From positions 1,280,001 to 1,344,000 of the forward strand of contig NZ_PHUL01000001.1 in the NCBI RefSeq assembly GCF_002813425.1: a DNA stretch of 64,000 bases, read 5' to 3'. Origin of the DNA: Cellulophaga sp. RHA19 (lineage in GTDB: Bacteria > Bacteroidota > Bacteroidia > Flavobacteriales > Flavobacteriaceae). Below the pieces are notes generated by a model. It ran no database searches, was not told the DNA's origin, and saw only the letters and a list, made by a program, of their open reading frames with translations. Position 1 is the first letter of the stretch. Each line of letters begins with the position of its first letter. The position numbers were made by a program, and so were the translations under genes. Of the stretch, positions 35,270-43,456 are shown in pieces.

Positions 35270-36804
35270 ATTTTACAGATATAGATTTACAGCAATTTGC
35301 AGCAAAAGGAATTACCAACGAAAAGGTTTTAGGTCAAATAGAAACCTTTAAAGAGGGGATACCTTTTGTAAATTTATCTAAAGCAGCCGTTGTGGGTGAT
35401 GGTATCTTAAAATTTACAACAGATGAAGAGCAGCAATTAATTTCTTTATTTGAAAAAGAACGTACAGCTAAAGAATTGCTGAAATTTACGCCTGCCTCTG
35501 GTGCGGCAACACGTATGTTTAAGGCTTTATTTGCTTTTTTAGAAGTATATACCCCTAAAAAACAAACATTACAAGAGTATATAAATACATCAGAAGATGG
35601 TGCTGTTAAGGCTTTTACAGAAGGGTTAAAGAGTTTTCCTTTTTATGATGATGTAAAACAGCGTATAGGGTCTAATTTTTCTTCTACAGGTGAGGAGGTT
35701 TATGCTTTTGTAAGTGAGTTGCTTTCTGATGAAAAATTAAATTATGGTTTTTATCCTAAAGGTTTATTGCCTTTTCATAACTATAAAGACCAAATTGTAA
35801 CCCCTTTTTATGAGCATTTGAGAGAAGCCGCTTTATACGCTGCTACGGATAATAAAGCAAAACTACACTTTACAATATCTGAACAACACCAACAAATGTT
35901 TTTAGATAAGGAAGAGCAAGTCTTGGGTAAAGTGAATAAAGAAACAGGAGTTAGCTTTAGTGTGGACTATTCTTTTCAGAAAAAAGAAACAGATACTATT
36001 GCTGTAGATATGAGTAACAAGCCTTTTAGGCTTAAAAACGGAAGTTTGTTATTTAGACCCGGAGGACACGGAGCCTTAATAGAAAACTTAAACGATAAAA
36101 CAGCAGATGTTATTTTTATTAAAAATATAGATAATATAGTTGTTGAGGAGCATTTAGAAACGATAGCTAACAGCAAAAAAATGTTAGCAGGTTTTTTATT
36201 AAAAGTACAGAACAAAGCTTTTAAATATGCATCAATTTTGGATAATAATGATATTGATGACGAGTTAATTAATGAAATTAGATTATTTTTAAAGGAAGAG
36301 CTAAATGTCAGGTTCAAAAATGGTTTTATTCATTTAGGAAAAAAAGATCAAATAGCACTTTTAAAAGATTATATAAATAGGCCAATAAGGGTTTGTGGTA
36401 TGGTTAAAAATCTAGGTGATCCAGGAGGCGGACCTTTTTGGATTAAAGATTATCAAGAAAACGTGTCTTTGCAAATAGTTGAATCTGCACAGATAGACAC
36501 CTCTAATTACAACCAAGCCAAAATATTACAAAATGCAACACATTTTAATCCTGTAGATTTAGTTTGTGGTGTTAAAAATTACAAAGGAGAAAAATATAAT
36601 TTGTTAGACTTTGTAAATGAAAAGCAAGGATTTATAACAGAAAAAACAAAAGAAGGAAGGCCTGTAAAAGCCCTAGAGTTGCCTGGTCTTTGGAACGGAG
36701 CAATGGCATATTGGAACACAATTTTTGTAGAGGTGCCAAGTATTACTTTTAATCCGGTAAAAACAGTAAACGATTTACTTAAATCTGCTCACCAACCTAA
36801 ATAG
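35266..36804 (+). CDS. DUF4301-family protein with nucleotidyltransferase-like motifs
   Basis: A 512-residue cytoplasmic protein matching DUF4301. Two segments look like those of UDP-sugar pyrophosphorylase-type nucleotidyltransferases: PASGAATRMF (residues 76-85, like the GxGTRM nucleotide-binding loop) and RPGGHGALIENLN (264-276) followed by FIKNIDN (284-290). The remainder gives no known domain to my eye. No signal peptide or membrane segment. It is the last gene of the transporter/kinase run, just before the terminator-like hairpin and the TPP riboswitch. Reaction and substrate are unknown. Confidence 0.82.
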   Translation: MNFTDIDLQQFAAKGITNEKVLGQIETFKEGIPFVNLSKAAVVGDGILKFTTDEEQQLISLFEKERTAKELLKFTPASGAATRMFKALFAFLEVYTPKKQTLQEYINTSEDGAVKAFTEGLKSFPFYDDVKQRIGSNFSSTGEEVYAFVSELLSDEKLNYGFYPKGLLPFHNYKDQIVTPFYEHLREAALYAATDNKAKLHFTISEQHQQMFLDKEEQVLGKVNKETGVSFSVDYSFQKKETDTIAVDMSNKPFRLKNGSLLFRPGGHGALIENLNDKTADVIFIKNIDNIVVEEHLETIANSKKMLAGFLLKVQNKAFKYASILDNNDIDDELINEIRLFLKEELNVRFKNGFIHLGKKDQIALLKDYINRPIRVCGMVKNLGDPGGGPFWIKDYQENVSLQIVESAQIDTSNYNQAKILQNATHFNPVDLVCGVKNYKGEKYNLLDFVNEKQGFITEKTKEGRPVKALELPGLWNGAMAYWNTIFVEVPSITFNPVKTVNDLLKSAHQPK

Positions 36805-36807
36805 TTA

Positions 36808-36856
36808 TATGTTTTCTGTATTTATTAATTTCATTAACAAATACAGGAAAACATAA
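36808..36856 (+). terminator. Probable terminator after DUF4301
   Basis: A long A-T-rich hairpin: 36808-36823 pairs with 36839-36855, with one bulged G at 36847. The following T-run is weak (TTTT), so termination may be partial. Confidence 0.5.
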
Positions 36857-36994
36857 GTTTTGTGTAAAATGTCTTAGTATTATGCTGTTGTATGTGTTTA
36901 AACTTGCTGTAAATACTTCTAATTTCATAATATAGGTTTAGTTGCAGAGGTTAATAAAATTAACTTTTTTTTATGATTACAAGAAAGTGTGCCA

Positions 36995-37002
36995 TACATT
37001 TG
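36995..37002 (+). promoter_or_regulatory. Promoter -7 element of the riboswitch-controlled receptor
   Basis: TACATTTG ends about 8 bases before the riboswitch, so transcription would start right at its 5' edge. Confidence 0.65.
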
Positions 37003-37007
37003 CTCTT

Positions 37008-37092
37008 ATCTCAAAGGGGTGCTTATTTATGTAGGCTGAGATTATACCCAACGAACCTGAGCAGATAATGCTGCTAAGGGAAGTAATAGCAA
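37008..37092 (+). promoter_or_regulatory. TPP riboswitch (THI element)
   Basis: The conserved THI-box core is directly readable: AAAGGGGTGC (37013-37022), GGCTGAGA (37034-37041), then ACCC, AACCTGA (37055-37061) and the ATAATGCTG segment before AAGGGA. GGCUGAGA and ACCUGA contact the pyrimidine and pyrophosphate of TPP in known structures. It starts at the predicted transcription start and lies about 120 bases before the TonB receptor ATG. In Bacteroidota such elements switch thiamine-uptake genes off when TPP is plentiful. Confidence 0.92.
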
Positions 37093-37183
37093 TACAAAAT
37101 ATTAGTGTTAGCTAGGTTTAAAGGCAAGTAACAAATAGAGTTTGCCACTCTTAAAAATCAATATAATTTAATAAAAATAACAG

Positions 37184-37191
37184 CCCCTTTT
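37184..37191 (+). promoter_or_regulatory. Possible riboswitch expression-platform segment
   Basis: CCCCTTTT, 20 bases before the receptor start codon, is complementary to AAAGGGG at 37013-37019 in the riboswitch 5' strand. A second hairpin is possible between GGCAA near 37123 and TTTGCC at 37141-37146. Base complementarity is seen; a regulatory effect is inferred. Confidence 0.4.
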
Positions 37192-37210
37192 ATTTGTAAT
37201 ACTATTACGA

Positions 37211-39436
37211 ATGAAAACAAACTGTTTTAAATTTAATGCTACTGCACGCAAAAATAGCAGTAATAATAGGCAGCCTAGCTTAAAAACTTTAGGCGCAACT
37301 TTTGCTTTTTTTGGTTTAGCTTTTTCTGGTTTAGCTCAAGAAAAGGAAATAGACACTTTAGAAGGTAAAAAAGTGATTTTAGATGAGGTTTTGGTGTCAG
37401 GAATACGTGTTACAACACAATCTCCTGTTACATTTACAAATTTAACAAAAGAACAATTTAAATCGCGTAACCTTGGTCAGGATATTCCAATTTTAATGAA
37501 CTTTTTGCCAGCCGTAGTAACCACTTCAGATGCAGGTGCTGGTGTTGGTTACACAGGAATTAGGGTTCGTGGTACAGATGCTACGCGTGTAAATATTACC
37601 ATAAATGGTATACCTTATAACGACTCTGAGTCTCACGGTACTTTTTGGGTAAATATGCCAGATTTTGCTTCTTCTACAGAGAATTTACAGCTGCAAAGAG
37701 GTGTGGGTACATCTACAAACGGTTCTGGTGCTTTTGGAGCTAGTTTAAACATTTTAACAGATGCCGTTTCTGAAGATGCTTACGGGCAAGTTTCTACATC
37801 AATTGGTAGTTTTAATACTTTAAAAAACAACATAAAGTTTAGTACTGGTTTGTTAAATAACCATATTGAAATTTCTGGTAGATTATCTAGGATAGCTTCA
37901 GATGGTTATGTAGACAGGGCTTCATCTAACTTAGAATCGTACTTTTTACAAGCTGCTTATATAGATGATAATACCTTAATTAAGGCATTGCTTTTTGGAG
38001 GTAAACAAGTAACGTATCAATCTTGGGACGGTATAGATAGAGAAACATTAAAAGAAGACAGAACATACAACCCGGTTGGTGCATACCAAGATGAAAATGG
38101 AGTTACTCAATTTTATGAAAATGAAAATGATGATTACAAGCAAGATCATTTTCAACTACTTTGGAACGAACAAATTTCTGATACTTGGTCTACTAACCTA
38201 GCGGTACACTATACAAAAGGACGTGGTTTTTTTGAGCAATACAAGGAAGATGAAGACCCTGCAGATTATAGCGGCATTGTGGCTGGTTTTAACGGAACAG
38301 GTGTTACAGATTTAATTAGAAGAAGGTGGTTGGATAATGATTTTTATGGAACTACTTTTTCTGCTAACTATAAAGAAAATGCTGTAAACTTTATTGTTGG
38401 TGGTGGTTACAGCAAATATAAAGGAGACCATTTTGGAGAAGTAATTTGGGCACAACAATTTGCAGTTAATAGTAGTTATGAAGACCGTTATTATGATGAT
38501 AACTCTACTAAGACCGACTTTAATATCTACACTAAATTAAATTATGATGTAGATAATAAATGGAGCCTTTTTGGAGATGTACAATACAGAAGCGTTGGTT
38601 ATAAAGCTAACGGAGAAGATACAGGTTTGGTAAATGATAGGTTTAACTTTATAAATCCAAAAGCAGGTGTAACTTTTAACTTAAATAAAAATAATAACTT
38701 TTATGCTTCTTATGCTGTGGCAAACAGAGAGCCTAACAGAAATGATTATGAAAGCGGTAGTCCTAAACCAGAAAAATTAAACGATTATGAATTAGGTTGG
38801 CGCTATGTAACTTCTGCTGTACAGGTAAATACAAACTTGTATTATATGGGTTATAAAGATCAGTTGGTTGTTACAGGTGAGTTAAATGATGTAGGAGCTC
38901 CTCTTAGAGAAAATATTGGAGATAGTTACCGTTTTGGTATAGAGGTAGATGCAAATATTGTTATCAATGAGCAGTTTTCTGCCAGGCCAAACATTTCTTT
39001 AAGTAGTAATAAAAATAAAGATTTTTTTACAGATAGAGATGGTGGGGTACAAGACTTAGGAGATACAAATATTGCATATTCTCCTAGTGTTGTAGCAGGA
39101 AATATTTTTACATATTCGCCAAAAGAGAACATAAAATTATCTTTTTTATCTAAATTTGTGGGCGAACAATACTTAAGTAACACAGACACAGCAAAATCTA
39201 AACTAGATAGCTATTTTGTAAATGATTTTAATGTGGCTTACGAGATAAAATTTAATAAAATATTTAAATCTATTGTGTTAAGCGGGCTAGTAAATAATGT
39301 TTTTAATGAAAAATATGTATCTAACGGATACACTTATTTAAACAATTGGAAAACTCCTGGCACTACTTTTGAAGTACAAGGTTATTACCCGCAAGCAGGA
39401 ACTAACTTTTTGTTAGGAGCTACATTTAACTTTTAA
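37211..39436 (+). CDS. TPP-regulated TonB-dependent receptor
   Basis: A 741-residue outer-membrane receptor. A signal peptide (hydrophobic core about 29-41, cut near SGLAQ) has an unusually long basic N-terminal region. It is followed by a plug domain with GYTGIRVRGTDATRVNITINGIPYN (given here as RVRGTDATRVN and TINGIPYN) and a beta-barrel ending in FNF. The plug is FecA-like. Because a TPP riboswitch lies in the leader, the ligand is most likely thiamine or a precursor. No partner lipoprotein follows; a terminator does. The upstream transporter run may supply the inner-membrane step. Confidence 0.92.
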   Translation: MKTNCFKFNATARKNSSNNRQPSLKTLGATFAFFGLAFSGLAQEKEIDTLEGKKVILDEVLVSGIRVTTQSPVTFTNLTKEQFKSRNLGQDIPILMNFLPAVVTTSDAGAGVGYTGIRVRGTDATRVNITINGIPYNDSESHGTFWVNMPDFASSTENLQLQRGVGTSTNGSGAFGASLNILTDAVSEDAYGQVSTSIGSFNTLKNNIKFSTGLLNNHIEISGRLSRIASDGYVDRASSNLESYFLQAAYIDDNTLIKALLFGGKQVTYQSWDGIDRETLKEDRTYNPVGAYQDENGVTQFYENENDDYKQDHFQLLWNEQISDTWSTNLAVHYTKGRGFFEQYKEDEDPADYSGIVAGFNGTGVTDLIRRRWLDNDFYGTTFSANYKENAVNFIVGGGYSKYKGDHFGEVIWAQQFAVNSSYEDRYYDDNSTKTDFNIYTKLNYDVDNKWSLFGDVQYRSVGYKANGEDTGLVNDRFNFINPKAGVTFNLNKNNNFYASYAVANREPNRNDYESGSPKPEKLNDYELGWRYVTSAVQVNTNLYYMGYKDQLVVTGELNDVGAPLRENIGDSYRFGIEVDANIVINEQFSARPNISLSSNKNKDFFTDRDGGVQDLGDTNIAYSPSVVAGNIFTYSPKENIKLSFLSKFVGEQYLSNTDTAKSKLDSYFVNDFNVAYEIKFNKIFKSIVLSGLVNNVFNEKYVSNGYTYLNNWKTPGTTFEVQGYYPQAGTNFLLGATFNF

Positions 39437-39461
39437 AATTTTGAACACTAACCATGTTTAT

Positions 39462-39498
39462 AAAGGGGTGAGCCTTATTTTAGGTTTGCCCTTTTTTT
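39462..39498 (+). terminator. Terminator after the TPP-regulated receptor
   Basis: An imperfect stem: AAAGGG with CCCTTT, plus an inner stem of GAGCCT with AGGTTT. A run of T follows. It overlaps the 3' end of the convergent Rieske-like gene by two bases. Confidence 0.75.
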
Positions 39499-39940
39499 AA
39501 TTTCTAACGGTAACAATGTTTCCGTTAATAGACGAGCTGTAAAAAAGCATATCATGGTATCTTGTATCGCCTTCTGGTCTATTTAAAAACTGACCTGTAA
39601 ATAAATTATATTTATAGTCTTCGCAAGAGCAAGTAACATTTTGTTTATCAGCATCTAAAATCATTGTAGAGCAAGCACTAGGTTCGTGGTTGGGACAACT
39701 AGCTTCAAAAGCCATAAAATTATCAAAACCTGTGTTTATTACAAATATACCCTTGGTACCAACACCTTGACTGCCTACGTATACACCACTTCCTGTATTT
39801 TTTAAAGCACTGTATGATGGTAAGTTTAAGTTTAAATCTATTCTAAAACCTATCTCTTGTAAATAAGGGTTTCTGTTGGTTCTACCGCTATCGCAGGCAA
39901 ATAAAAGTAAAACTGCAAAAAGTGAAAAAAGTGATCTCAT
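39497..39940 (-). CDS. Rieske-like lipoprotein with incomplete iron-sulfur ligands
   Basis: A 147-residue lipoprotein (lipobox Cys16 in LLFACDSG) with a fold resembling Rieske [2Fe-2S] domains: SCPNHE (Cys82, His85) and VTCSCEDYKYNLFTG (Cys104, Cys106). In canonical Rieske proteins the motifs are C-x-H and C-x2-H; here the first is C-x2-H and the second lacks the histidine (Glu107 instead), so normal cluster binding is doubtful. The frame extends 14 codons further up, but ATG at 39940 gives a proper lipoprotein signal. It stands alone. Confidence 0.72.
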   Translation of the reverse strand: MRSLFSLFAVLLLFACDSGRTNRNPYLQEIGFRIDLNLNLPSYSALKNTGSGVYVGSQGVGTKGIFVINTGFDNFMAFEASCPNHEPSACSTMILDADKQNVTCSCEDYKYNLFTGQFLNRPEGDTRYHDMLFYSSSINGNIVTVRN

Positions 39941-39990
39941 AATATATTCTCTTAGTACTAATACAACAGCAAATGTGAACAAAAATTATG

Positions 39991-39998
39991 TATATTTG
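39991..39998 (+). promoter_or_regulatory. greA promoter, -7 element
   Basis: TATATTTG matches TAnnTTTG. The expected start falls at or just within the hairpin at 40002-40028. Confidence 0.6.
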
Positions 39999-40001
39999 TA
40001 T

Positions 40002-40028
40002 AAAATCCTCTAGAAATAAGAGGATTTT
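40002..40028 (+). promoter_or_regulatory. 5'-end hairpin of the greA leader
   Basis: A perfect 10-bp stem (40002-40011 with 40019-40028, loop AGAAATA) begins at the predicted transcription start and is followed by a short T-rich stretch (TTTTCTTATTT). It could be a stability cap or an attenuator. Confidence 0.6.
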
Positions 40029-40051
40029 CTTATTTATAAAACGATAATGTT

Positions 40052-40528
40052 ATGAGTAACGTATCTTATTATACCGCAGAAGGTTTAAAAAAGTTAAAAG
40101 ACGAGCTTAATCAGCTTAAAGATATAGAGCGCCCAAAAGCGTCACAGGCAATTGCAGAAGCAAGAGATAAAGGAGATTTATCTGAAAATGCTGAGTATGA
40201 TGCAGCTAAAGAAGCACAAGGATTGTTAGAGCTTAAAATTTCTAAGTTAGAAGAAATTGTTTCTGGAGCCAGAATTATTGATGAGTCTCAGTTAGATACA
40301 TCTAAGGTGTTAGTTTTATCTACGGTTAAATTGAAAAATCAATCTAACGGTATGGAAATGAAATATACTTTAGTTGCAGAAAGTGAGGCCGATTTAAAAA
40401 CAGGAAAAATATCTGTAAACTCTCCAATAGGTAAAGGTTTGCTAGGTAAAAGTGTTGGTGATGAGGCAGAAATTGCTGTGCCAAACGGAAAAATTAAACT
40501 TACAATTTTAGAAATAACCAGAGCGTAA
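40052..40528 (+). CDS. greA: Transcription elongation factor GreA
   Basis: A 158-residue protein that rescues backtracked RNA polymerase by stimulating transcript cleavage. The N-terminal coiled coil has the acidic tip GDLSENAEYDAAKEAQ (residues about 44-59, with the catalytic Asp/Glu), and the C-terminal FKBP-like domain contains SPIGKGLLGKSVGDEAEI. Length is normal. The stop overlaps the HIT gene start by one base (TAATG). Confidence 0.96.
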   Translation: MSNVSYYTAEGLKKLKDELNQLKDIERPKASQAIAEARDKGDLSENAEYDAAKEAQGLLELKISKLEEIVSGARIIDESQLDTSKVLVLSTVKLKNQSNGMEMKYTLVAESEADLKTGKISVNSPIGKGLLGKSVGDEAEIAVPNGKIKLTILEITRA

Positions 40529-40920
40529 TGGCATCTATTTTTACCAAAATAATAAATGGCGAAATACCTTGCTATAAAGTAGCAGAGGATGCTAATTATT
40601 TTGCTTTTTTAGATATTAGTCCAAATGCAAAAGGGCATACACTTTGTGTGCCTAAGCTAGAGGTAGATAAAATTCTAGATTTAGATGAAGAAACCTATAT
40701 GGGTTTAATGGCTTTTTCTAGAAAAGTAGGTAAAGCTATAGAAGCTGTTATTCCTTGTAACCGTGTTGGTATGTCTGTAATAGGTTTAGAAGTGCCTCAT
40801 GTGCACGTGCATTTAATACCATTAAATTCTATGGCAGATGCTTCCTTTAAAAAGAAGGAGGAAGTTACTAAAGAAGAGTTTAAATTACTAGCTGCAGCAA
40901 TAGCTGTTAAAATTCAATAA
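40528..40920 (+). CDS. HIT-family nucleotide hydrolase
   Basis: A 130-residue histidine-triad protein: the triad HVHVHLIP (near residue 90-97) and the N-terminal FTKIINGEIPCYKVAED are diagnostic of the HinT/FHIT group, which hydrolyses nucleoside phosphoramidates or dinucleotides. It is coupled to greA. Its 3' end overlaps the convergent zinc-ribbon gene by 14 bases. Confidence 0.92.
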   Translation: MASIFTKIINGEIPCYKVAEDANYFAFLDISPNAKGHTLCVPKLEVDKILDLDEETYMGLMAFSRKVGKAIEAVIPCNRVGMSVIGLEVPHVHVHLIPLNSMADASFKKKEEVTKEEFKLLAAAIAVKIQ

Positions 40921-41263
40921 TTTTCTGTGTAAAAACATACACCGCTGCAGCTACTACAGCTGTTAGTATAAGCATAACAATGTAAAATAAAGAGGTGAAT
41001 TTTACACTTGTTTTTTGTGGTATAGCTAATTTTTGGTAATAGTTAAAAGAGCGCTCTATATCGTCTGTCCAGTTTACAGGATATATAGTAGAGTGGCATC
41101 TTTGGCATTTGATATCATTAGTAACCTCATTGGTGGTTTTGTGTATAAATTTCCCAAATTTTTGCTTTTGATAAAACGTAACTGTTAGCTCGTTATGAAA
41201 ACATTCCGGGCAGTTATTTTTTATATTAGCCTCTTTAAGTACTACTAATTTCTCCTTAGACAT
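40907..41263 (-). CDS. Zinc-ribbon membrane protein, hypothetical
   Basis: A 118-residue protein: two Cys pairs (CPEC near residue 18 and CQRC near residue 53) likely bind one zinc, and a C-terminal membrane segment (about 90-111) precedes QKIIEF. It begins 2 bases after the histidine kinase stop, so the two form an operon and may act together at the membrane. No known family is recognised. The last 14 bases overlap the convergent HIT gene. Confidence 0.75.
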   Translation of the reverse strand: MSKEKLVVLKEANIKNNCPECFHNELTVTFYQKQKFGKFIHKTTNEVTNDIKCQRCHSTIYPVNWTDDIERSFNYYQKLAIPQKTSVKFTSLFYIVMLILTAVVAAAVYVFTQKIIEF

Positions 41264-41265
41264 AG

Positions 41266-42414
41266 TTAAACTTTTGTTTTTAACGAAATCTGCATCACAG
41301 TGCCATCTTTGCTCGAAGATAATACTTTTACTTTTCCGTTATGGTATTCTTCTACAATTCTTTTAACCAAAGACAGTCCTAAACCCCAGCCACGACGCTT
41401 AGATGTGTGCCCTGGATTAAAAATTGAAGCATAGTTTCCTTTGGGTATTCCGTGTCCAGTGTCAGACACTAAAATATTAACAATACTTCCGGCAGGGATA
41501 ATTTCTATAGCAATATGTCCTTTGCCTCGCATAGCGTCAATTCCATTTTTCACAAGATTTTCAATGGTCCAGTTAAATAAAGGTTTGTTTAGCATAACAG
41601 GTAGTTCATCAACCTTACTGTCAAAAGAAAATTGTATAAGTTTAGAGCTTCTTCGTTTTAAATAGTCAAAAGCACTTTTTGTCTCGGCAACAATATCTTT
41701 TTCTTCAAGCTTAGGCAATGATCCTATGTTAGAAAACCTGTCTGTTATAGTTTGTAATCTAGAGATATCTTTTTCTATTTCTACAGATATTTCTGGATTT
41801 ATATTTTCATCTTTTAAAAGTTCATTCCATCCTAAAAGAGAGGTAAGCGGAGTGCCAATTTGGTGTGCTGTTTCTTTGGCCATACCAGCCCAAAGTTTAC
41901 TCTGTTCAGACGCTTTGTTTGTTTTAAAGAAAAAGAAAATTACGGCGCCAAATAAAAATATGATTAAAAGTAGCGCTAAAGGGTAATATTTTAAATTGTT
42001 TAAAACCTCAGAGTTACCGTAATATAAAGTAGCAATTAACTCTCCTTTATGCGTCATTAAAATAGGCGTATTTTCTTTTTTAAAATCTTCTATTTTTTGT
42101 TTGATGAATGTAGTATCTTTTGTTTTTTTACTTTCTATGTTTTTAGCATTGAGTGTACCGTTTTTATTCACCAGAATCATTGGTGTAGAAGTATTATTCT
42201 GAAAAATTTTTAAGTGTAAATCACCTAAGTCTTCAGTTTGCGAAGAATTACGAAACTCTGTTTGTGCCGTAGCCCAAATCTCCATTTTATGGCGTTCTTC
42301 TTTTTTAAATTGTTCAAAAAAACTATTTGTATTCCATAAAATAAGGCTTACAATAAAGAAAGCCCCAATCATTAAGGAAATGTTTATAGTTTTGTTTTTT
42401 GGGTTAAAATTCAT
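41266..42414 (-). CDS. Orphan membrane sensor histidine kinase
   Basis: A 382-residue kinase with transmembrane segments near 11-28 and 146-163 enclosing a periplasmic sensor of about 115 residues, then a HisKA domain (His184 in KETAHQIGTPLTSL) and a HATPase domain with N box (NLVKNGIDAM) and G boxes (DTGHGIP, GWGLGLSLVKR). No response regulator is adjacent. It is paired with the zinc-ribbon membrane protein. The signal cannot be read from sequence. Confidence 0.92.
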   Translation of the reverse strand: MNFNPKNKTINISLMIGAFFIVSLILWNTNSFFEQFKKEERHKMEIWATAQTEFRNSSQTEDLGDLHLKIFQNNTSTPMILVNKNGTLNAKNIESKKTKDTTFIKQKIEDFKKENTPILMTHKGELIATLYYGNSEVLNNLKYYPLALLLIIFLFGAVIFFFFKTNKASEQSKLWAGMAKETAHQIGTPLTSLLGWNELLKDENINPEISVEIEKDISRLQTITDRFSNIGSLPKLEEKDIVAETKSAFDYLKRRSSKLIQFSFDSKVDELPVMLNKPLFNWTIENLVKNGIDAMRGKGHIAIEIIPAGSIVNILVSDTGHGIPKGNYASIFNPGHTSKRRGWGLGLSLVKRIVEEYHNGKVKVLSSSKDGTVMQISLKTKV

Positions 42415-42506
42415 CTAGCCAATTATAGGGTTTAAAGATAACGTAATTTAATGCACATTTGGTATTTCTATCTCCGCATCTTGTTTTAAATAGCGTACAA
42501 ATTATG

Positions 42507-42514
42507 TACCTTTG
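42507..42514 (+). promoter_or_regulatory. Flavin reductase promoter, -7 element
   Basis: TACCTTTG ends 6 bases before the ATG at 42521, with TTGTTTT at about -33 (42481-42487). The mRNA would be leaderless or nearly so. Confidence 0.62.
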
Positions 42515-42520
42515 CATTCT

Positions 42521-43417
42521 ATGAAAAAAACAATATCTATAGTTCCAAACGAGGTAACCACAGCAAAATTGCATGGTTATCTTTTGAGGGCAGTTGGTCC
42601 TAGACCTATAGCATTTGCTAGTACAGTAGATAAAGATGGTAATCCTAATTTATCTCCGTTTAGTTTTTTTAATGTATTTAGTGCAAATCCGCCAATTCTT
42701 ATATTTTCGCCTGCTAGGCGTGTAAGAAACAATACAACAAAGCACACGCTAGAAAACGTATTAGAGACCAAAGAAGTTGTTGTAAATATTGTAAATTACC
42801 CAATAGTGCAGCAAATGTCTTTGTCTAGTACAGAGTATGCTGCTGGTGTAAATGAGTTTAAAAAGGCAGGTTTAACAATGTTAAAGTCTGATGTGGTTAC
42901 ACCTGCAAGAGTAGCAGAATCTCCTGTTCAGTTTGAGTGCAAAGTTACAAAAGTAGAGGCTTTGGGTGATGAAGGTGGTGCCGGAAACCTAGTTTTTTGT
43001 GAGGTTGTAAAAATACACGTAGATACAGCTGTTTTAGATGAAAACGGAGTTATAGATCAGCATAAAATAGATCTTGTGGCACGTATGGGAGGTAATTGGT
43101 ATAGTAGGGCAAACCAAGGTATGTTTGAAGTTCCAAAACCATTATCTACACTAGGTATTGGTATAGATAGTTTGCCTGCTAAAATAAAAAACAGTAAGTT
43201 GTTGTCTGGTAACGATTTAGGTTTTTTAGGAAATATAGAAGAGTTGCCATCTGTAGAGAGTGTAACACAATTTGTAGAAAATAATGAAGAGGCCCAAGCA
43301 GTATTGGCAACTAATGACAGTATGCAACTACAGTTAAAAGCTAAAGAGTTTATTTTTAATGAAGATGTAGTAGGAGCATTAAAGCTTTTAATAGCTGGTA
43401 TAGATATTATAGAGTAA
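42521..43417 (+). CDS. Flavin reductase-family (FMN-binding split-barrel) protein
   Basis: A 298-residue protein. Residues about 10-205 form the FMN-binding split barrel of the flavin reductase/HpaC group (VGPRPIAFASTVDKDGNPNLSPFSFFN, NNTTKHTLENVLETKEVVVNIV). A further 90 residues at the C-terminus are not recognised. It likely reduces flavin with NAD(P)H for a partner or binds flavin as a scaffold. ATG at 42521 is chosen because the upstream TTG overlaps the promoter element. DUF3127 follows 39 bases on. Confidence 0.85.
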   Translation: MKKTISIVPNEVTTAKLHGYLLRAVGPRPIAFASTVDKDGNPNLSPFSFFNVFSANPPILIFSPARRVRNNTTKHTLENVLETKEVVVNIVNYPIVQQMSLSSTEYAAGVNEFKKAGLTMLKSDVVTPARVAESPVQFECKVTKVEALGDEGGAGNLVFCEVVKIHVDTAVLDENGVIDQHKIDLVARMGGNWYSRANQGMFEVPKPLSTLGIGIDSLPAKIKNSKLLSGNDLGFLGNIEELPSVESVTQFVENNEEAQAVLATNDSMQLQLKAKEFIFNEDVVGALKLLIAGIDIIE

Positions 43418-43456
43418 GAACTAAATTAATAAACACGCATAAGAAACTAATTTAAG

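Noticed and set aside
36808..36856. Second riboswitch in the DUF4301-receptor gap
   Set aside because: The hairpin is a simple A-T-rich stem following the DUF4301 stop and lacks conserved riboswitch motifs; it is more likely a terminator.
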